Positions 1 to 8,695 are shown, numbered from the stretch's first letter. The stretch is DNA of 64,000 bases from Nevskia sp. (GCA_023229645.1 JALNYU010000001.1:62001-126000); one strand, 5' to 3'. Notes: a model not told the origin generated them from the sequence alone. Program-made: numbers and translations.

Positions 1-443
1 GGCACGGAATTTCGATCCGTCGATGGCGACCCAGTCCCCACGGATCAGCCCCACCGAATCAGCGAAGGCGATCAGGGCCGCGCCAGCCTGAGTCACCGCA
101 TCAGATGCAGACGCCGAAATTCGGCGATGGCCTTGTGATCCGGCGTCAGCCGGCCCGGCAGCCACATCAGCTCGACATTGCGTCGGCACTCCGCCTCCAG
201 ACGGCGAGAGGAGCGCACCTGCTGCAGGTACCCATACAGGTAGCGCTTGAGCAGGTCCCACGGGTCGTAACCCGGACGCCCCGTCTCGGCCGGTGCGGCG
301 CGAACAAAACCCAGTCCCGCCATATCCAGCCGATCTACGAACGCTTCCAACACGCGACATACATGATCTGTCGGAATCAGATCGTCCAAGGCCAAGGGAA
401 ATAGCGAACCCTGTGTTCGACCGGAACCGACGATAAAACCCAT
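1..443 (-). pseudogene. IS1182-family transposase, N-terminal part, frameshifted and cut by the window edge
   Basis: The first 116 codons (443 down to 93) match the N-terminal region of IS1182-type transposases (DUF772): a short start, a 'DHVCRVLEAFVDRLD' helix, 'GRPGYDPWDLLKRYLYGYL', and 'RRLEAECRRNVELMWL...PDHKAIAEFRR'. This frame stops at 93-95. The family's next segment, an 'ALIAFADSVGLIRGDWVAID' stretch leading to the first catalytic Asp, continues in another frame from about position 105 to the edge. The gene therefore carries a frameshift near 95-110, and its catalytic domain lies outside the window. Programmed frameshifting is not usual in IS1182, so inactivation is the simpler reading. 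Family call is firm. Whether the full element is dead cannot be told from here. Confidence 0.75.
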
Positions 444-445
444 AA

Positions 446-475
446 AAAATGCCCTCGCTTGCGCAAGGGCATTTT
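446..475. terminator. Hairpin just upstream of the IS transposase start
   Basis: A perfect 10-bp inverted repeat (AAAATGCCCT at 446-455, AGGGCATTTT at 466-475) with a 10-nt loop. It has A/T runs on both sides, so it could terminate transcription in either direction. It sits between the transposase start and the presumed IS end, where such hairpins insulate insertion sequences from read-through. The structure is seen; the role is inferred. Confidence 0.5.
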
Positions 476-500
476 CTCATCTACCACAGCCGGATCACAG

Positions 501-522
501 AGTTTTGAAACAGCCTGTTAAA
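501..522 (-). repeat. Presumed terminal inverted repeat of the IS element
   Basis: Read on the minus strand, this stretch begins TAACAGGCTGTTTCAAAACT, which resembles IS1182-type terminal repeats that begin with a GGCTGTT-A/T-rich core. It lies about 60 bp upstream of the transposase start, the expected place for the element's end. The opposite end is outside the window, so the pair and any target duplication cannot be checked. Confidence 0.4.
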
Positions 523-561
523 CCGGCCCTTTCTATGGTGCTACCGGGTTTACCGCAGATT

Positions 562-1626
562 TCAGAACTTGAAAATTGCTTTCAACGCGAAGTTGCCCTG
601 GTTATCCTTCAAAAAATCGCCGCTCGGGAAGATTGCATCATCAGAAGTATCGAAGCGGACTTCGGCGAGGAGGTCGAAATGTTTCGATGGCGACAGCACG
701 AGCGCGCCGGTGTACGTCTGAATTGGAATCGACGACGCACCATCTGGATCAAATTCTGCGATTTCGATACGGCCTCGTACACCGATCAGATCATTGATCT
801 GATAAAGCCCGTAGAAAGCCGCCCCTCTGGTTTGTCCAACCGTCTGGATTGTAAAGATGTCGCCGTTGAAAGCCAGTGTCAGATGGTCGGTTGGTTTCCA
901 TTGGGCAACGACGTCGAAGATATTAGTGCCGACGCTGGTTCCGTCGACGCCGAAATCGTCGAGACCGTAATAGTCCGTGATTGCCAGAAGCACAGAAGAA
1001 GTGGGCGTGAATACCACGCTGGCTTCAGCCGTCTTTTGTTTGTTGGTGTCGATCGTCGAGCCCGTCGGTGCGCTGTTGTTGACGCCCAAATAGGTTGTCA
1101 CGAAGTCGTTGAACTTATAGCTAGCGCGGATTCCGGTGTGGAAGAACGGTTGCGTGTTCTGGAACAGAAACGACCGTGAGATGAAAGGATTGGCTGAGTC
1201 ATCCGTGACTTCATACCCGGCGAGGGAGGTATAGCGGCCAGCGATGGCCGTGAAGCCGCCTGTAGCGTAGCGGACATACGCTGACGGTAAGCTAAAAATA
1301 CTGTCGCCGTCACCGTAGGAGGCATTGATAACGTCAGTGTCTTCGCCAGCAAGCACATTGACATAGGCGCCAAAGCCGGACTCGGGCAGGTAGGCGATGG
1401 TCAAGGAGGCTTGATCAACGGTGAATGTATCGGTATCTAGGTCATAGGCCCGGAAACCTAACAGCTGCCCGTCGTTGAAGTTGGCGGAGTAAGAAGCGCT
1501 GGCATAGCCTGTAAGGGTAACGCCTGACGCTTCAAGCACCGATGATAAATTGGGAGTATCTGCGAACGATGTGGCCGGCAGGCAGGCGCAACCTGCAACC
1601 AACAGTAGCCCGGTGTACTTGCTCAT
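562..1626 (-). CDS. Outer-membrane beta-barrel protein, OmpL/BBP2-like putative porin
   Basis: 354 residues with a signal peptide (hydrophobic core ending 'PATSFA', cleavage near residue 22). The rest is a string of alternating amphipathic strands ending in a C-terminal Phe (...LKAIFKF), the typical outer-membrane barrel terminus. The early 'GVTLTGYASASYSANFN' and 'QASLTIAYLPESGFGAYVNVLAGED' segments match the family of putative beta-barrel porins annotated OmpL-like/BBP2. Such proteins are presumed passive channels; substrate unknown. The gene is monocistronic, with an IS end about 40 bp past its stop, so the IS landed just beyond it without visibly truncating it. Confidence 0.7.
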   Translation of the reverse strand: MSKYTGLLLVAGCACLPATSFADTPNLSSVLEASGVTLTGYASASYSANFNDGQLLGFRAYDLDTDTFTVDQASLTIAYLPESGFGAYVNVLAGEDTDVINASYGDGDSIFSLPSAYVRYATGGFTAIAGRYTSLAGYEVTDDSANPFISRSFLFQNTQPFFHTGIRASYKFNDFVTTYLGVNNSAPTGSTIDTNKQKTAEASVVFTPTSSVLLAITDYYGLDDFGVDGTSVGTNIFDVVAQWKPTDHLTLAFNGDIFTIQTVGQTRGAAFYGLYQINDLIGVRGRIEIAEFDPDGASSIPIQTYTGALVLSPSKHFDLLAEVRFDTSDDAIFPSGDFLKDNQGNFALKAIFKF

Positions 1627-1797
1627 GTCTCTCCTTCGGTTAGGATTCGCTGAAAATGATCAGCGCTCGAACCAAAGCACGTAATATGCCAATACCAACG
1701 CCACGATGGCGGCGACGACGCGGGATTTCGCGAGTACAGGCGAAGTCGGTTATTACAGGCAGTGCTTTTCGTGTAGCGTCAGAGCGGCGATCAGCGC

Positions 1798-2280
1798 TTA
1801 GGCCCCGGCCTGTTTTAGTATGAATTCGATCGCGGCTTTGACTTCGTCATCGCTCAGATCGGCTTTGCCGCCGCGTGCTGGCATCGAGTTCTTACCTTTC
1901 AACGCCGATGCCACTAAGCCATCGAGTCCGCCGGCGGCGCCCTTGCGACTTGCCCACGCAGCTTTATCGTCGGTTTTCGGTGCGCCGAGCAGGCCGCCGG
2001 TGTGGCAAGCGCTGCAAACAGTGGCGTAGACCTGCTCGCCCGAAAGCGCTTCGCGCGGGGCAGCAGCAACGGTTGCTTTGGCCAGCACCGACGGATCGGT
2101 GATGACTTTGCCGATCGGCGCTAGGCGCGCAGCAGTTTTTTCTCGCTCGATGTCGCTTTGCTTCTGCGCGTTGCCGCCAACAAAGCTCACGAAAACAATA
2201 ATAAGGAGGGTTAGCGCGATCAGTCCAAGCAGAACGCCACGGAAAGTCGACAAGAAGGCGGAATCTTGATTGTTGCTCAC
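1798..2280 (-). CDS. Cytochrome c5-family monohaem protein, membrane anchored
   Basis: 160 residues. An N-terminal hydrophobic helix (about 16-36) serves as an uncleaved anchor, followed by a linker and one class I cytochrome c domain. Haem attachment is CSACH at residues 89-93, and the distal Met is probably M133 in 'NSMPARGGKADLSDDEV', the usual cytochrome c5 arrangement. It would shuttle electrons in the periplasm. It stands alone between the porin and photolyase genes, so no partner is implied by context. Confidence 0.85.
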   Translation of the reverse strand: MSNNQDSAFLSTFRGVLLGLIALTLLIIVFVSFVGGNAQKQSDIEREKTAARLAPIGKVITDPSVLAKATVAAAPREALSGEQVYATVCSACHTGGLLGAPKTDDKAAWASRKGAAGGLDGLVASALKGKNSMPARGGKADLSDDEVKAAIEFILKQAGA

Positions 2281-2471
2281 AGCGTTCTCCTGGCCAGTCG
2301 GGTCAGCGGGGGAAAATAGAAGCGGAATAAGGCAGATATAGAGAGGTGACGCGCTTTGCAGATGACATTGATTGTCTTGCTAAATCGGCCGCTGCGGAAT
2401 CGCTGCGGTGTGGTCCTGCGAAACCTCTCTAGTATACCGGTCTGGAATTGCGATTGCAGGCTCGATTCAGC

Positions 2472-3905
2472 TCAAGACGCACCTTTGATCTGCGCATACG
2501 CCGTGAGTGCGCGTTCCCGGGAGCGTGCCAGATCCACAATTGGCGATGGATAAGCTGTTTGCTGCAGTTCCGACGGTGTAGCCGCGCTCGGGGTGTGCAG
2601 CGCGGCGATTGAACGGCCCCCGCGTTCCGGCAGCCAGCGCCGAAGATAGGCGCCGTCGGCATCGAATTTTTGGCTTTGCAGTATCGGATTAAAGATGCGG
2701 AAGTACGGCGCTGCATCGGCGCCACAGCCGGCAACCCACTGCCAGCCCAACGTATTGTTGGCGAGGTTGGCGTCGACCAAGGTGTCCCAAAACCAGCGCG
2801 CGCCATGTTGCCAGGGAATTAGCAAGTTTTTGGTCATAAAGCTGGCGGCGATCATGCGCACGCGGTTGTGCATCCAGCCGGTATGCCAAAGCTCGCGCAT
2901 GCCAGCATCGACGATGGGAATGCCCGTGCGGCCGCGCTGCCATGCGGCAAGATCGGTGCGGGCTTCAGCGCGACTTCGCCACGGAAAATGATCGAACTGG
3001 GGTTGTAAAGGCTGTTCTGGCGTCGTTGGAAAATGAAACAACAGATGATGGGCGAATTCGCGCCACCCCACTTGGCGAATGAAGGCTTCAGCGGCTGCGC
3101 TAAGTCCAGGGGTGAGCGCGCTGTTGTTGGCGCGCTGAGCGCGGGCCAAAAGCTGCATCGGCCCGATTTCCCCGAAATGCAGGTGCGGCGATAAGCGCGA
3201 GGTTGCGGCGGCGTCGGGGAAGTCCCGTGCGTCGCGGTAGCGCGCAATGTTGCCGGCAAAAAAGGTTTCCGTTTCAGCCCAGGCGCCGCGCTCGCCTGGC
3301 GTCCAACTCGCGCGCAGGCCGCTATCCCACCCGATTTCCGGGCGCAACGCCAAGGCTTGTAGCGGTGTGCTGTCGGGAATTCGGGCTGCGGCTTTGATCT
3401 GCGTCGGTGGGGGGAGGAGCGCGCGACATGGGCGCGCGCCGGCATTGCGCCAAAACGGTGTAAACACGCGGTACGGCGTTCCGCCGCCGGTCGCGATTTC
3501 CCAAGGCTCGGCCAGTAACGCCCCGTTGAAGCTGTGTGCAGCAATGCCAGCGTCGCGCAGTTGCTGTTTGATCTCGGTATCGCGGGCGGTGAGCGCAGGT
3601 TCGTATAGGCGGTTCCAGTAGATGGCGCGGGCCCCGGTGGCGGCGAGTACTGCGCGCAGCGTGGGTAATGTTGCGCCCTGGCGAATGATTAGCGGCGCGC
3701 CAAGCCCGGCGAGTGTTTCCGATAGCTGCAATAGCGAGTAATGCAGCCACCAGCGGCTGGCTGCACCCGGTTGCCACGGCGCTTCTTCGTCGGGTGCATC
3801 GATATAAACTGGCACGATGCGCTGATGTTCAGCGCAGGCTGCGCTCAGTGCCGGATTGTCGGCTGTTCGGAGATCGCGGCGGAACCATACGATTGCGGTC
3901 GTCAT
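2472..3905 (-). CDS. phrB: Deoxyribodipyrimidine photo-lyase (CPD class I)
   Basis: 477 residues, normal length. The N-terminal Rossmann-like antenna domain starts 'TTAIVWFRRDLRTADNPAL'. The C-terminal FAD domain has the diagnostic 'GWREFAHHLLFHFP', 'RTGIPIVDAGMRELWHTGWMHNRVRMIAASFMTK' and 'NNTLGWQWVAGCGADAAPYFRIFNP' blocks. The enzyme uses light absorbed by FADH- and an antenna (probably methenyl-tetrahydrofolate) to split cyclobutane pyrimidine dimers. Trp residues of the electron-transfer chain lie in the C-terminal blocks. No neighbour is functionally linked. Cryptochrome-DASH is less likely given the class I style motifs. Confidence 0.93.
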   Translation of the reverse strand: MTTAIVWFRRDLRTADNPALSAACAEHQRIVPVYIDAPDEEAPWQPGAASRWWLHYSLLQLSETLAGLGAPLIIRQGATLPTLRAVLAATGARAIYWNRLYEPALTARDTEIKQQLRDAGIAAHSFNGALLAEPWEIATGGGTPYRVFTPFWRNAGARPCRALLPPPTQIKAAARIPDSTPLQALALRPEIGWDSGLRASWTPGERGAWAETETFFAGNIARYRDARDFPDAAATSRLSPHLHFGEIGPMQLLARAQRANNSALTPGLSAAAEAFIRQVGWREFAHHLLFHFPTTPEQPLQPQFDHFPWRSRAEARTDLAAWQRGRTGIPIVDAGMRELWHTGWMHNRVRMIAASFMTKNLLIPWQHGARWFWDTLVDANLANNTLGWQWVAGCGADAAPYFRIFNPILQSQKFDADGAYLRRWLPERGGRSIAALHTPSAATPSELQQTAYPSPIVDLARSRERALTAYAQIKGAS

Positions 3906-4218
3906 TATTGAGTCAGCATGGAGGCATTGAGCGAAATGGCGCGGTTACGCCGGCAGCAGGTGGCTCGATCAGGTCTGACACTGCTGGCGCAACAATAAAA
4001 GTAATTTGATTTTGTTGTTGATTCGACGGTCACGGCCCGCGGTTTTCAACGGTATGCCTAGTCGGGTAGCCCTGAGGGGTTAAGGCCAAAACGCAGAATC
4101 AGTAATTTAATTTCCTCGGTCAGCCAAGCGCTTGCCGGTGTCTGCGCCGTCAGGGCGGCGCGCACGCGGCGTTGAAAATACGGTGACTGAGTTCAGGGAC
4201 GATATAATCGACGCATCC
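3906..4218. other. Intergenic region between photolyase and ABC exporter
   Basis: 313 bp between divergent genes. No convincing ORF or RNA. It should hold both promoters. A perfect TATAAT occurs at 4203-4208, only 10 bp before the chosen ATG of the ABC ATPase, without a good -35 at normal spacing. The A/T-rich stretch 3993-4022 could serve the photolyase. Confidence 0.4.
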
Positions 4219-5175
4219 ATGAATATTCCTAATCCGGCCGCCCTCGCTATTCACGGCGTCCGTAAATCCTATGGCGAGATGCAGGCCTTGTCTGGGGTCA
4301 GCTTCGAGATTAAACCCGGCGAATTCTTCGGCCTGCTAGGGCCGAACGGCGCTGGAAAATCGACGCTGATCAGCATCATCGCCGGCCTTATTCGTGCCGA
4401 CCAAGGCAGCATCAGCGTGCTCGGCCACGATACCGTGCGCGATTGGCGCGCCGCGCGCCGCGCGCTGGGTGTTGTGCCGCAGGAGTTGGTATTCGATCCG
4501 TTTTTTAATGTTGTCGATATGCTGCGCATCCAAGCGGGGTTCTACGGCTGTGGCAAGGAAGTTTGGCCGTGGATCGACGAAATGCTGATCCGGCTCGATC
4601 TCAACCATAAGCGGAATGCCTCGATGCGAGCGTTGTCCGGCGGCATGAAGCGGCGCGTGTTGATCGCCCAGGCGCTGGTGCATAAACCGCCCGTAGTGAT
4701 ACTCGACGAGCCCACGGCCGGCGTTGACGTCGAATTGCGGCGCACGCTGTGGACGTTCATGCGCGACCTGCATGCGAAAGGGACAACCGTTGTCCTGACC
4801 ACGCATTATTTGGAAGAAGCGCAGGAAATGTGCGAGCGCATCGCAATCCTCGATAAAGGCAATGTTCGGGTTATCGAGACCACTGAACAGTTGTTGAACC
4901 GCCACCCGTTCCGTTTTCTGCGGCTCAAACTGGCGAATGGCGGCCAACTACCGGCGAGTCTACGACCGTTTGTAACCAGCGAGCGCAATGGCAGCATTGA
5001 GTTGCGGCTAGAGCGCGAACAGCAGCCGATTGCCAGCGTCTTTACTGCATTGCGTGTTGCAGGTGTTGACATTGAAGACGTGCAGACGCGCGAGCCGGAT
5101 CTCGAAGATATTTTCGTCGAATTAACCGGCAACGGTATTTCCGCGCAGCCGAACGCGATGGGAGCGATGAAATGA
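4219..5175 (+). CDS. ABC-2 type exporter, ATP-binding subunit (YadG-like)
   Basis: 318 residues from ATG 4219. An in-frame start at 4132 would add 29 residues with no family similarity, so the later ATG is preferred. Walker A GPNGAGKST is at about 41-49, then 'LSGGMKRR' signature, Walker B 'VVILDEPTAGVD', and switch His in 'VLTTHYLEEA'. The C-terminal tail of about 80 residues is typical of ATPases paired with ABC-2 permeases. The next gene overlaps by 4 bp (ATGA) and encodes that permease. In E. coli the nearest pair is YadG/YadH, whose substrate is not established. Position just upstream of ibaG-murA suggests envelope transport. Confidence 0.88.
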   Translation: MNIPNPAALAIHGVRKSYGEMQALSGVSFEIKPGEFFGLLGPNGAGKSTLISIIAGLIRADQGSISVLGHDTVRDWRAARRALGVVPQELVFDPFFNVVDMLRIQAGFYGCGKEVWPWIDEMLIRLDLNHKRNASMRALSGGMKRRVLIAQALVHKPPVVILDEPTAGVDVELRRTLWTFMRDLHAKGTTVVLTTHYLEEAQEMCERIAILDKGNVRVIETTEQLLNRHPFRFLRLKLANGGQLPASLRPFVTSERNGSIELRLEREQQPIASVFTALRVAGVDIEDVQTREPDLEDIFVELTGNGISAQPNAMGAMK

Positions 5176-5939
5176 ATCGCGATCGCCGCGGGTTTGTCAC
5201 GTTGCTGACCAAAGAAGTGAGGCGCTTCTGGGCGGTGCTTGGGCAAACGGTAATGGCGCCGGTGATCACCGCGCTGCTGTACTTGTTAGTTTTTGCCCAG
5301 GCGATGGATGGCCGAGCGCCGGTTTATCCGGGTGTCAGCTATACCCAGTTTCTGTTGCCGGGTCTGATCATGATGACGGTGATTCAGAACGCGTTTGCGA
5401 ATTCTTCGAGCAGCCTTGCGCAAAGTAAAATCATGGGCAACCTCGTGTTCCTGATGATGGCGCCGCTTGGGCCCTGGGATTTTTACGCGGCGTACATCGT
5501 CGCCGGGCTGATTCGCGCTGCGCTGGTAATGACGGCGATGCTGCTGGTTGCGATTCCGTTCGTGCATCTGCCGATTCAGCAGCCGTTGGCGCTGATCGCA
5601 ATGTTTCTGCTGGCTGGCGGCGGGCTTTCGGTGCTCGGCATCATCGCCGGAATCGTGTCGTCAAAGTTTGACCACCTCGCCGCGTTCAGTAATTTCATCA
5701 TCACGCCGCTCAGTTTCCTGTCCGGCGTGTTTTACTCGGTTCATGCGCTGCCGCCGTTGTGGTTTGCGGCTTCACACTTGAACCCGTTTTTTTACATGAT
5801 TGATGGCTTTCGCTACGGTTTCTTCGGTCATTCCGATGTGCCGATCTGGCAGAGCCTGCTCTGGGCCTCCGGCTTTTTTGCCACCGTTTCGGCGGTTTGT
5901 CTGTGGATGCTGTTTACCGGCTATAAATTAAGGCGTTGA
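5172..5939 (+). CDS. ABC-2 type exporter, permease subunit (YadH-like)
   Basis: 255 residues with about six membrane segments and the ABC-2 family signature 'GVFYSVHALPPLWFAASHLNPFFYMIDGFRYGFFG' near the C-terminus. Length matches YadH-type permeases. It overlaps the ATPase gene by 4 bp, so translation is probably coupled, and it is followed after 1 bp by the BolA-like gene. A homodimeric permease with two copies of the ATPase is expected in the inner membrane. Substrate unknown. Confidence 0.87.
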   Translation: MNRDRRGFVTLLTKEVRRFWAVLGQTVMAPVITALLYLLVFAQAMDGRAPVYPGVSYTQFLLPGLIMMTVIQNAFANSSSSLAQSKIMGNLVFLMMAPLGPWDFYAAYIVAGLIRAALVMTAMLLVAIPFVHLPIQQPLALIAMFLLAGGGLSVLGIIAGIVSSKFDHLAAFSNFIITPLSFLSGVFYSVHALPPLWFAASHLNPFFYMIDGFRYGFFGHSDVPIWQSLLWASGFFATVSAVCLWMLFTGYKLRR

Positions 5940-5940
5940 T

Positions 5941-6159
5941 ATGAAAAAGGAAGAAATCCAAGCGTTGATTGCAGCCGGGCTGCCGGGCGCCAACGTGGTT
6001 GTACGCGGTGATGACGGCCAGCATTTCGAGGCCGATGTGGTCTGGGCCGGCTTTGCCGGCAAAAGCCCGGTTGCGCAGCACCAAGCAGTTTACGCCGCGC
6101 TCGGTGGCCGCATGGGCGGCGAAATTCACGCCCTCCAGCTAAAAACGCGGGCCGCTTGA
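5941..6159 (+). CDS. ibaG: BolA/IbaG-family protein
   Basis: 72 residues, slightly short for the family (about 80-90). The BolA fold is recognisable: 'KEEIQALIAAGLPGANVVVRGDDGQHFEADVVWAGFAGKSPVAQHQAVYAAL...EIHALQL'. The His of 'QHQAVY' and the 'H-A-L-Q-L' C-terminus match residues that help BolA proteins bind [2Fe-2S] clusters with monothiol glutaredoxins. Location immediately before murA is the usual place for IbaG (YrbA). The gene starts one base after the permease stop, so it belongs to the same operon. Confidence 0.85.
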   Translation: MKKEEIQALIAAGLPGANVVVRGDDGQHFEADVVWAGFAGKSPVAQHQAVYAALGGRMGGEIHALQLKTRAA

Positions 6160-6251
6160 GCTTCGTTGCTGCACAATAAATCCTTACCGCCTGCGCCGAA
6201 AGCGCAAGCCCCAAGCGCAGCATTCGCTGTGACTTCCGCAGCGAGTACTCG

Positions 6252-7511
6252 ATGGACAAATTCCTCATTGAAGGCAACGGCCCGCTAGCCGGAGAAGTTC
6301 GCGCGTCCGGCGCCAAAAACGCGGCGCTGCCCATTCTCTGCGCCAGCCTGCTGATCGACGATGCACTACAGCTCGACAACATTCCGCAGTTGCACGACAT
6401 CGCAACAACTAAGCGGCTGTTGGCGCAGATGGGCGTCGCGGTCGCCACCGACAGTACCGGCAGCGTCACCGTTAACGCCAGCGGCATCACCACCTGCACC
6501 GCGCCGTATGAGTTGGTGAAGACGATGCGGGCGTCGATCCTCGTGCTTGGCCCGCTACTCGCGCGGCGCGGCGAAGCCCAGGTTTCGCTCCCGGGTGGCT
6601 GTGCGATCGGCGCGCGGCCGGTTGATTTGCACTTGATGGGTTTGAAGGCGATGGGCGCCGAGATCACGCTCGACGGCGGCTTTATCAATGCGCGCGCCGA
6701 ACGCCTCAAAGGCGCGCGAATCTACTTCGACACCGTCACCGTCACCGGCACTGAAAACCTGCTGATGGCAGCAACCCTGGCTGACGGCGAAACGGTGCTC
6801 GAAAACGCTGCCCGCGAACCGGAGATTGTCGACCTCGCCAATTGCTTGATCGCGATGGGCGCAAAAATTCGCGGTGCAGGCACTGGCACCATACAAATTG
6901 AAGGCGTTGCCGCGTTGCACGGCGCGCGCCACCGGGTCATTCCTGACCGCATCGAAGGCGGCACGTTTTTGGTTGCTGCTGCGATCACCCGTGGCCGCGT
7001 ACGGCTTGTCGATACCGATCCAAATGCGCTTGATGCCGTAATCGTTAAGCTGCAGCAAGCTGGCGCACGCGTTGCGACGGGTGCCGACTGGATTGAGATT
7101 GACATGCGCGGCCAGCGGCCGGCTGCGGTCAATTTACATACGATGGCGCACCCCGGCTTCCCGACCGATATGCAAGCCCAATTCATGGCGTTGGACTGCT
7201 ACGCCGAGGGTGTTGGCACGATACGCGAGACAATTTTCGAAAATCGGTTCATGCACGCCCAGGAATTGCTGCGCCTCGGCGCCGATATTCGTATTGAAGG
7301 CAATACCGCGATCGTCACCGGCAAGGAACACCTCACCGGCGCACCGGTTATGGCAACCGATCTCCGGGCTTCGGCCGCGCTTGTGCTCGCCGCGTTGGCT
7401 GCGCAGGGCACGACGAAAGTTGATCGCGTTTATCACATCGATCGCGGCTACGAATTAATTGAAGAAAAGCTGCGCGCGCTCGGGGCCAAGATACAGCGCG
7501 TATCCAGTTAG
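6252..7511 (+). CDS. murA: UDP-N-acetylglucosamine 1-carboxyvinyltransferase
   Basis: 419 residues, normal length. First committed step of peptidoglycan synthesis: transfers enolpyruvate from PEP to UDP-GlcNAc. The two-lobed inside-out barrel fold is evident from repeated 'ASGAKNAALPILCASLL'-type segments. The catalytic loop is 'LPGGCAIGARPVDLHLMGLKAMGA', with Cys117 in place, so fosfomycin sensitivity is expected. It lies 92 bp after ibaG in the same direction, as in many proteobacteria. The hisG-hisD genes that often follow murA are absent here. Confidence 0.97.
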   Translation: MDKFLIEGNGPLAGEVRASGAKNAALPILCASLLIDDALQLDNIPQLHDIATTKRLLAQMGVAVATDSTGSVTVNASGITTCTAPYELVKTMRASILVLGPLLARRGEAQVSLPGGCAIGARPVDLHLMGLKAMGAEITLDGGFINARAERLKGARIYFDTVTVTGTENLLMAATLADGETVLENAAREPEIVDLANCLIAMGAKIRGAGTGTIQIEGVAALHGARHRVIPDRIEGGTFLVAAAITRGRVRLVDTDPNALDAVIVKLQQAGARVATGADWIEIDMRGQRPAAVNLHTMAHPGFPTDMQAQFMALDCYAEGVGTIRETIFENRFMHAQELLRLGADIRIEGNTAIVTGKEHLTGAPVMATDLRASAALVLAALAAQGTTKVDRVYHIDRGYELIEEKLRALGAKIQRVSS

Positions 7512-7843
7512 CGGATCGCTTAGGCTGATGCAAAACCTGCGTATTTTGAAATACTGAATTTAGCTAAATGAGAGTTGGTGGCGGCCGCGGCCGCAAGCCG
7601 CCGCGGCAACGCAGATTATTTGCACATCGCGGCGGCGGACAAGTGCAAAAATTAGAAAATTCTTGCGCTTTTTTAACGGCAATTGCTGCCGCTATAGCGC
7701 AAGAACGCCCCGACAGTTTTTTTTCGCTTGCAACCTGCTTACTATCGCTCGGTGACGAACTGAATCAGACGTCACTCAACAGGCGGGTGCGCGCTAGTAG
7801 CACACCAGCGCGCGCCGTCACCAACGATTAGGGAGCAAATAAA
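7512..7843. other. Intergenic region between murA and the muramidase gene
   Basis: 332 bp. An 87-codon ORF (7568-7831) is rejected: it has no recognisable domain and covers a G+C-rich palindromic patch. That patch holds a 14-bp palindrome GCGGCCGCGGCCGC at 7581-7594, embedded in a longer GGCGGC...GCCGCC hairpin that may end murA transcription. From about 7650 the sequence becomes A/T richer, probably the muramidase promoter. No clear -35/-10 pair is seen. Confidence 0.4.
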
Positions 7844-8695
7844 ATGAACAAGCGGGAAAAGCGGTTGCTACCGCTGCTGAAGAAAATTGTGGTCGGGACT
7901 ACCGTCATCAGCGGCGCATTTGCAGTTACCGCGCAGGCGGATCTTGAGAAGTTGCTGAATTATTATCAGGTCGGCGACCACGCCATGGGTTCGCAGATCC
8001 GATTGCATGAAAAGAGCGAACCGCTGACGCTAACGCCGCCCGGCGCAACGACACAGGCGACCGCTTCGACGGTGCCGGGTATGGACGTCAGCAATTACCA
8101 GGGCAGCGTCAACTGGAGCACGGCGTATGCAAACGGCGCCCGCTTTGCTTACGTGAAAGCGACGGAAAACATCAATTACGTCAGCCCGAGTTTTGCTCAG
8201 CAGTACAACGGGTCATACAACATCGGCATGATCCGCGGCGCGTATCATTTCGCAATCCCAAGCGCCTCCAGCGGCACGACGCAGGCTAATTATTTTGTCG
8301 ACCACGGCGGCGGCTGGTCGGCTGATGGCAAGACCCTGCCCGGCGCGCTAGACATTGAGTACAACCCCTATGGCGCGAGCTGCTACGGGCTTACGCAGAC
8401 CGCCATGGTCAATTGGATTAACGACTTTGGCAATCGCTATTTCCAGCGTACGGGCCGTTATCCGGTGATCTATACCAGCACCAGCTGGTGGACGACCTGC
8501 ACCGGCAACAAGGGTAATTTCTCCAGCACCAGCCCGTTGTGGGTCGCGCGTTATTCGACCAGCGTCGGCACGCTGCCATATCCGTGGGGCGTCTATACGT
8601 TCTGGCAGTTCTCCGATTCGGGCATCTTCCCAGGCGATCAAGATCGCTTCAACGGCGCGTACACGCGGCTGCAGACGCTGGCGCGCGGATCCTGA
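7844..8695 (+). CDS. Secreted GH25 lysozyme (N,O-diacetylmuramidase, Chalaropsis type)
   Basis: 283 residues, ATG preceded by AGGGAG. Signal peptide with a basic start and hydrophobic core, cleavage after about A32 ('VTAQA'). A linker of about 45 residues is followed by one GH25 domain (about 78-278). Visible motifs: 'GMDVSNYQG' with catalytic-site Asp81, 'FAYVKATE', 'RGAYHFA', and 'LPGALDIEYNP' giving the D170-x-E172 catalytic pair, then 'VIYTSTSWW' and 'WQFSDSG'. C180 and C219 are placed like the disulfide of actinobacterial and fungal enzymes. It hydrolyses the MurNAc-GlcNAc bond. GH25 is unusual in proteobacterial cores, so transfer is plausible. Its own terminator follows at 8745. Confidence 0.9.
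   Translation: MNKREKRLLPLLKKIVVGTTVISGAFAVTAQADLEKLLNYYQVGDHAMGSQIRLHEKSEPLTLTPPGATTQATASTVPGMDVSNYQGSVNWSTAYANGARFAYVKATENINYVSPSFAQQYNGSYNIGMIRGAYHFAIPSASSGTTQANYFVDHGGGWSADGKTLPGALDIEYNPYGASCYGLTQTAMVNWINDFGNRYFQRTGRYPVIYTSTSWWTTCTGNKGNFSSTSPLWVARYSTSVGTLPYPWGVYTFWQFSDSGIFPGDQDRFNGAYTRLQTLARGS

Noticed and set aside
505..1179. 224-codon plus-strand ORF over the first porin gene
   Set aside because: Antisense to a gene with signal peptide and barrel terminus; no domain of its own.
7568..7831. 87-codon ORF between murA and the muramidase
   Set aside because: Covers a palindromic G+C patch and a T run, with no ribosome site and no domain.
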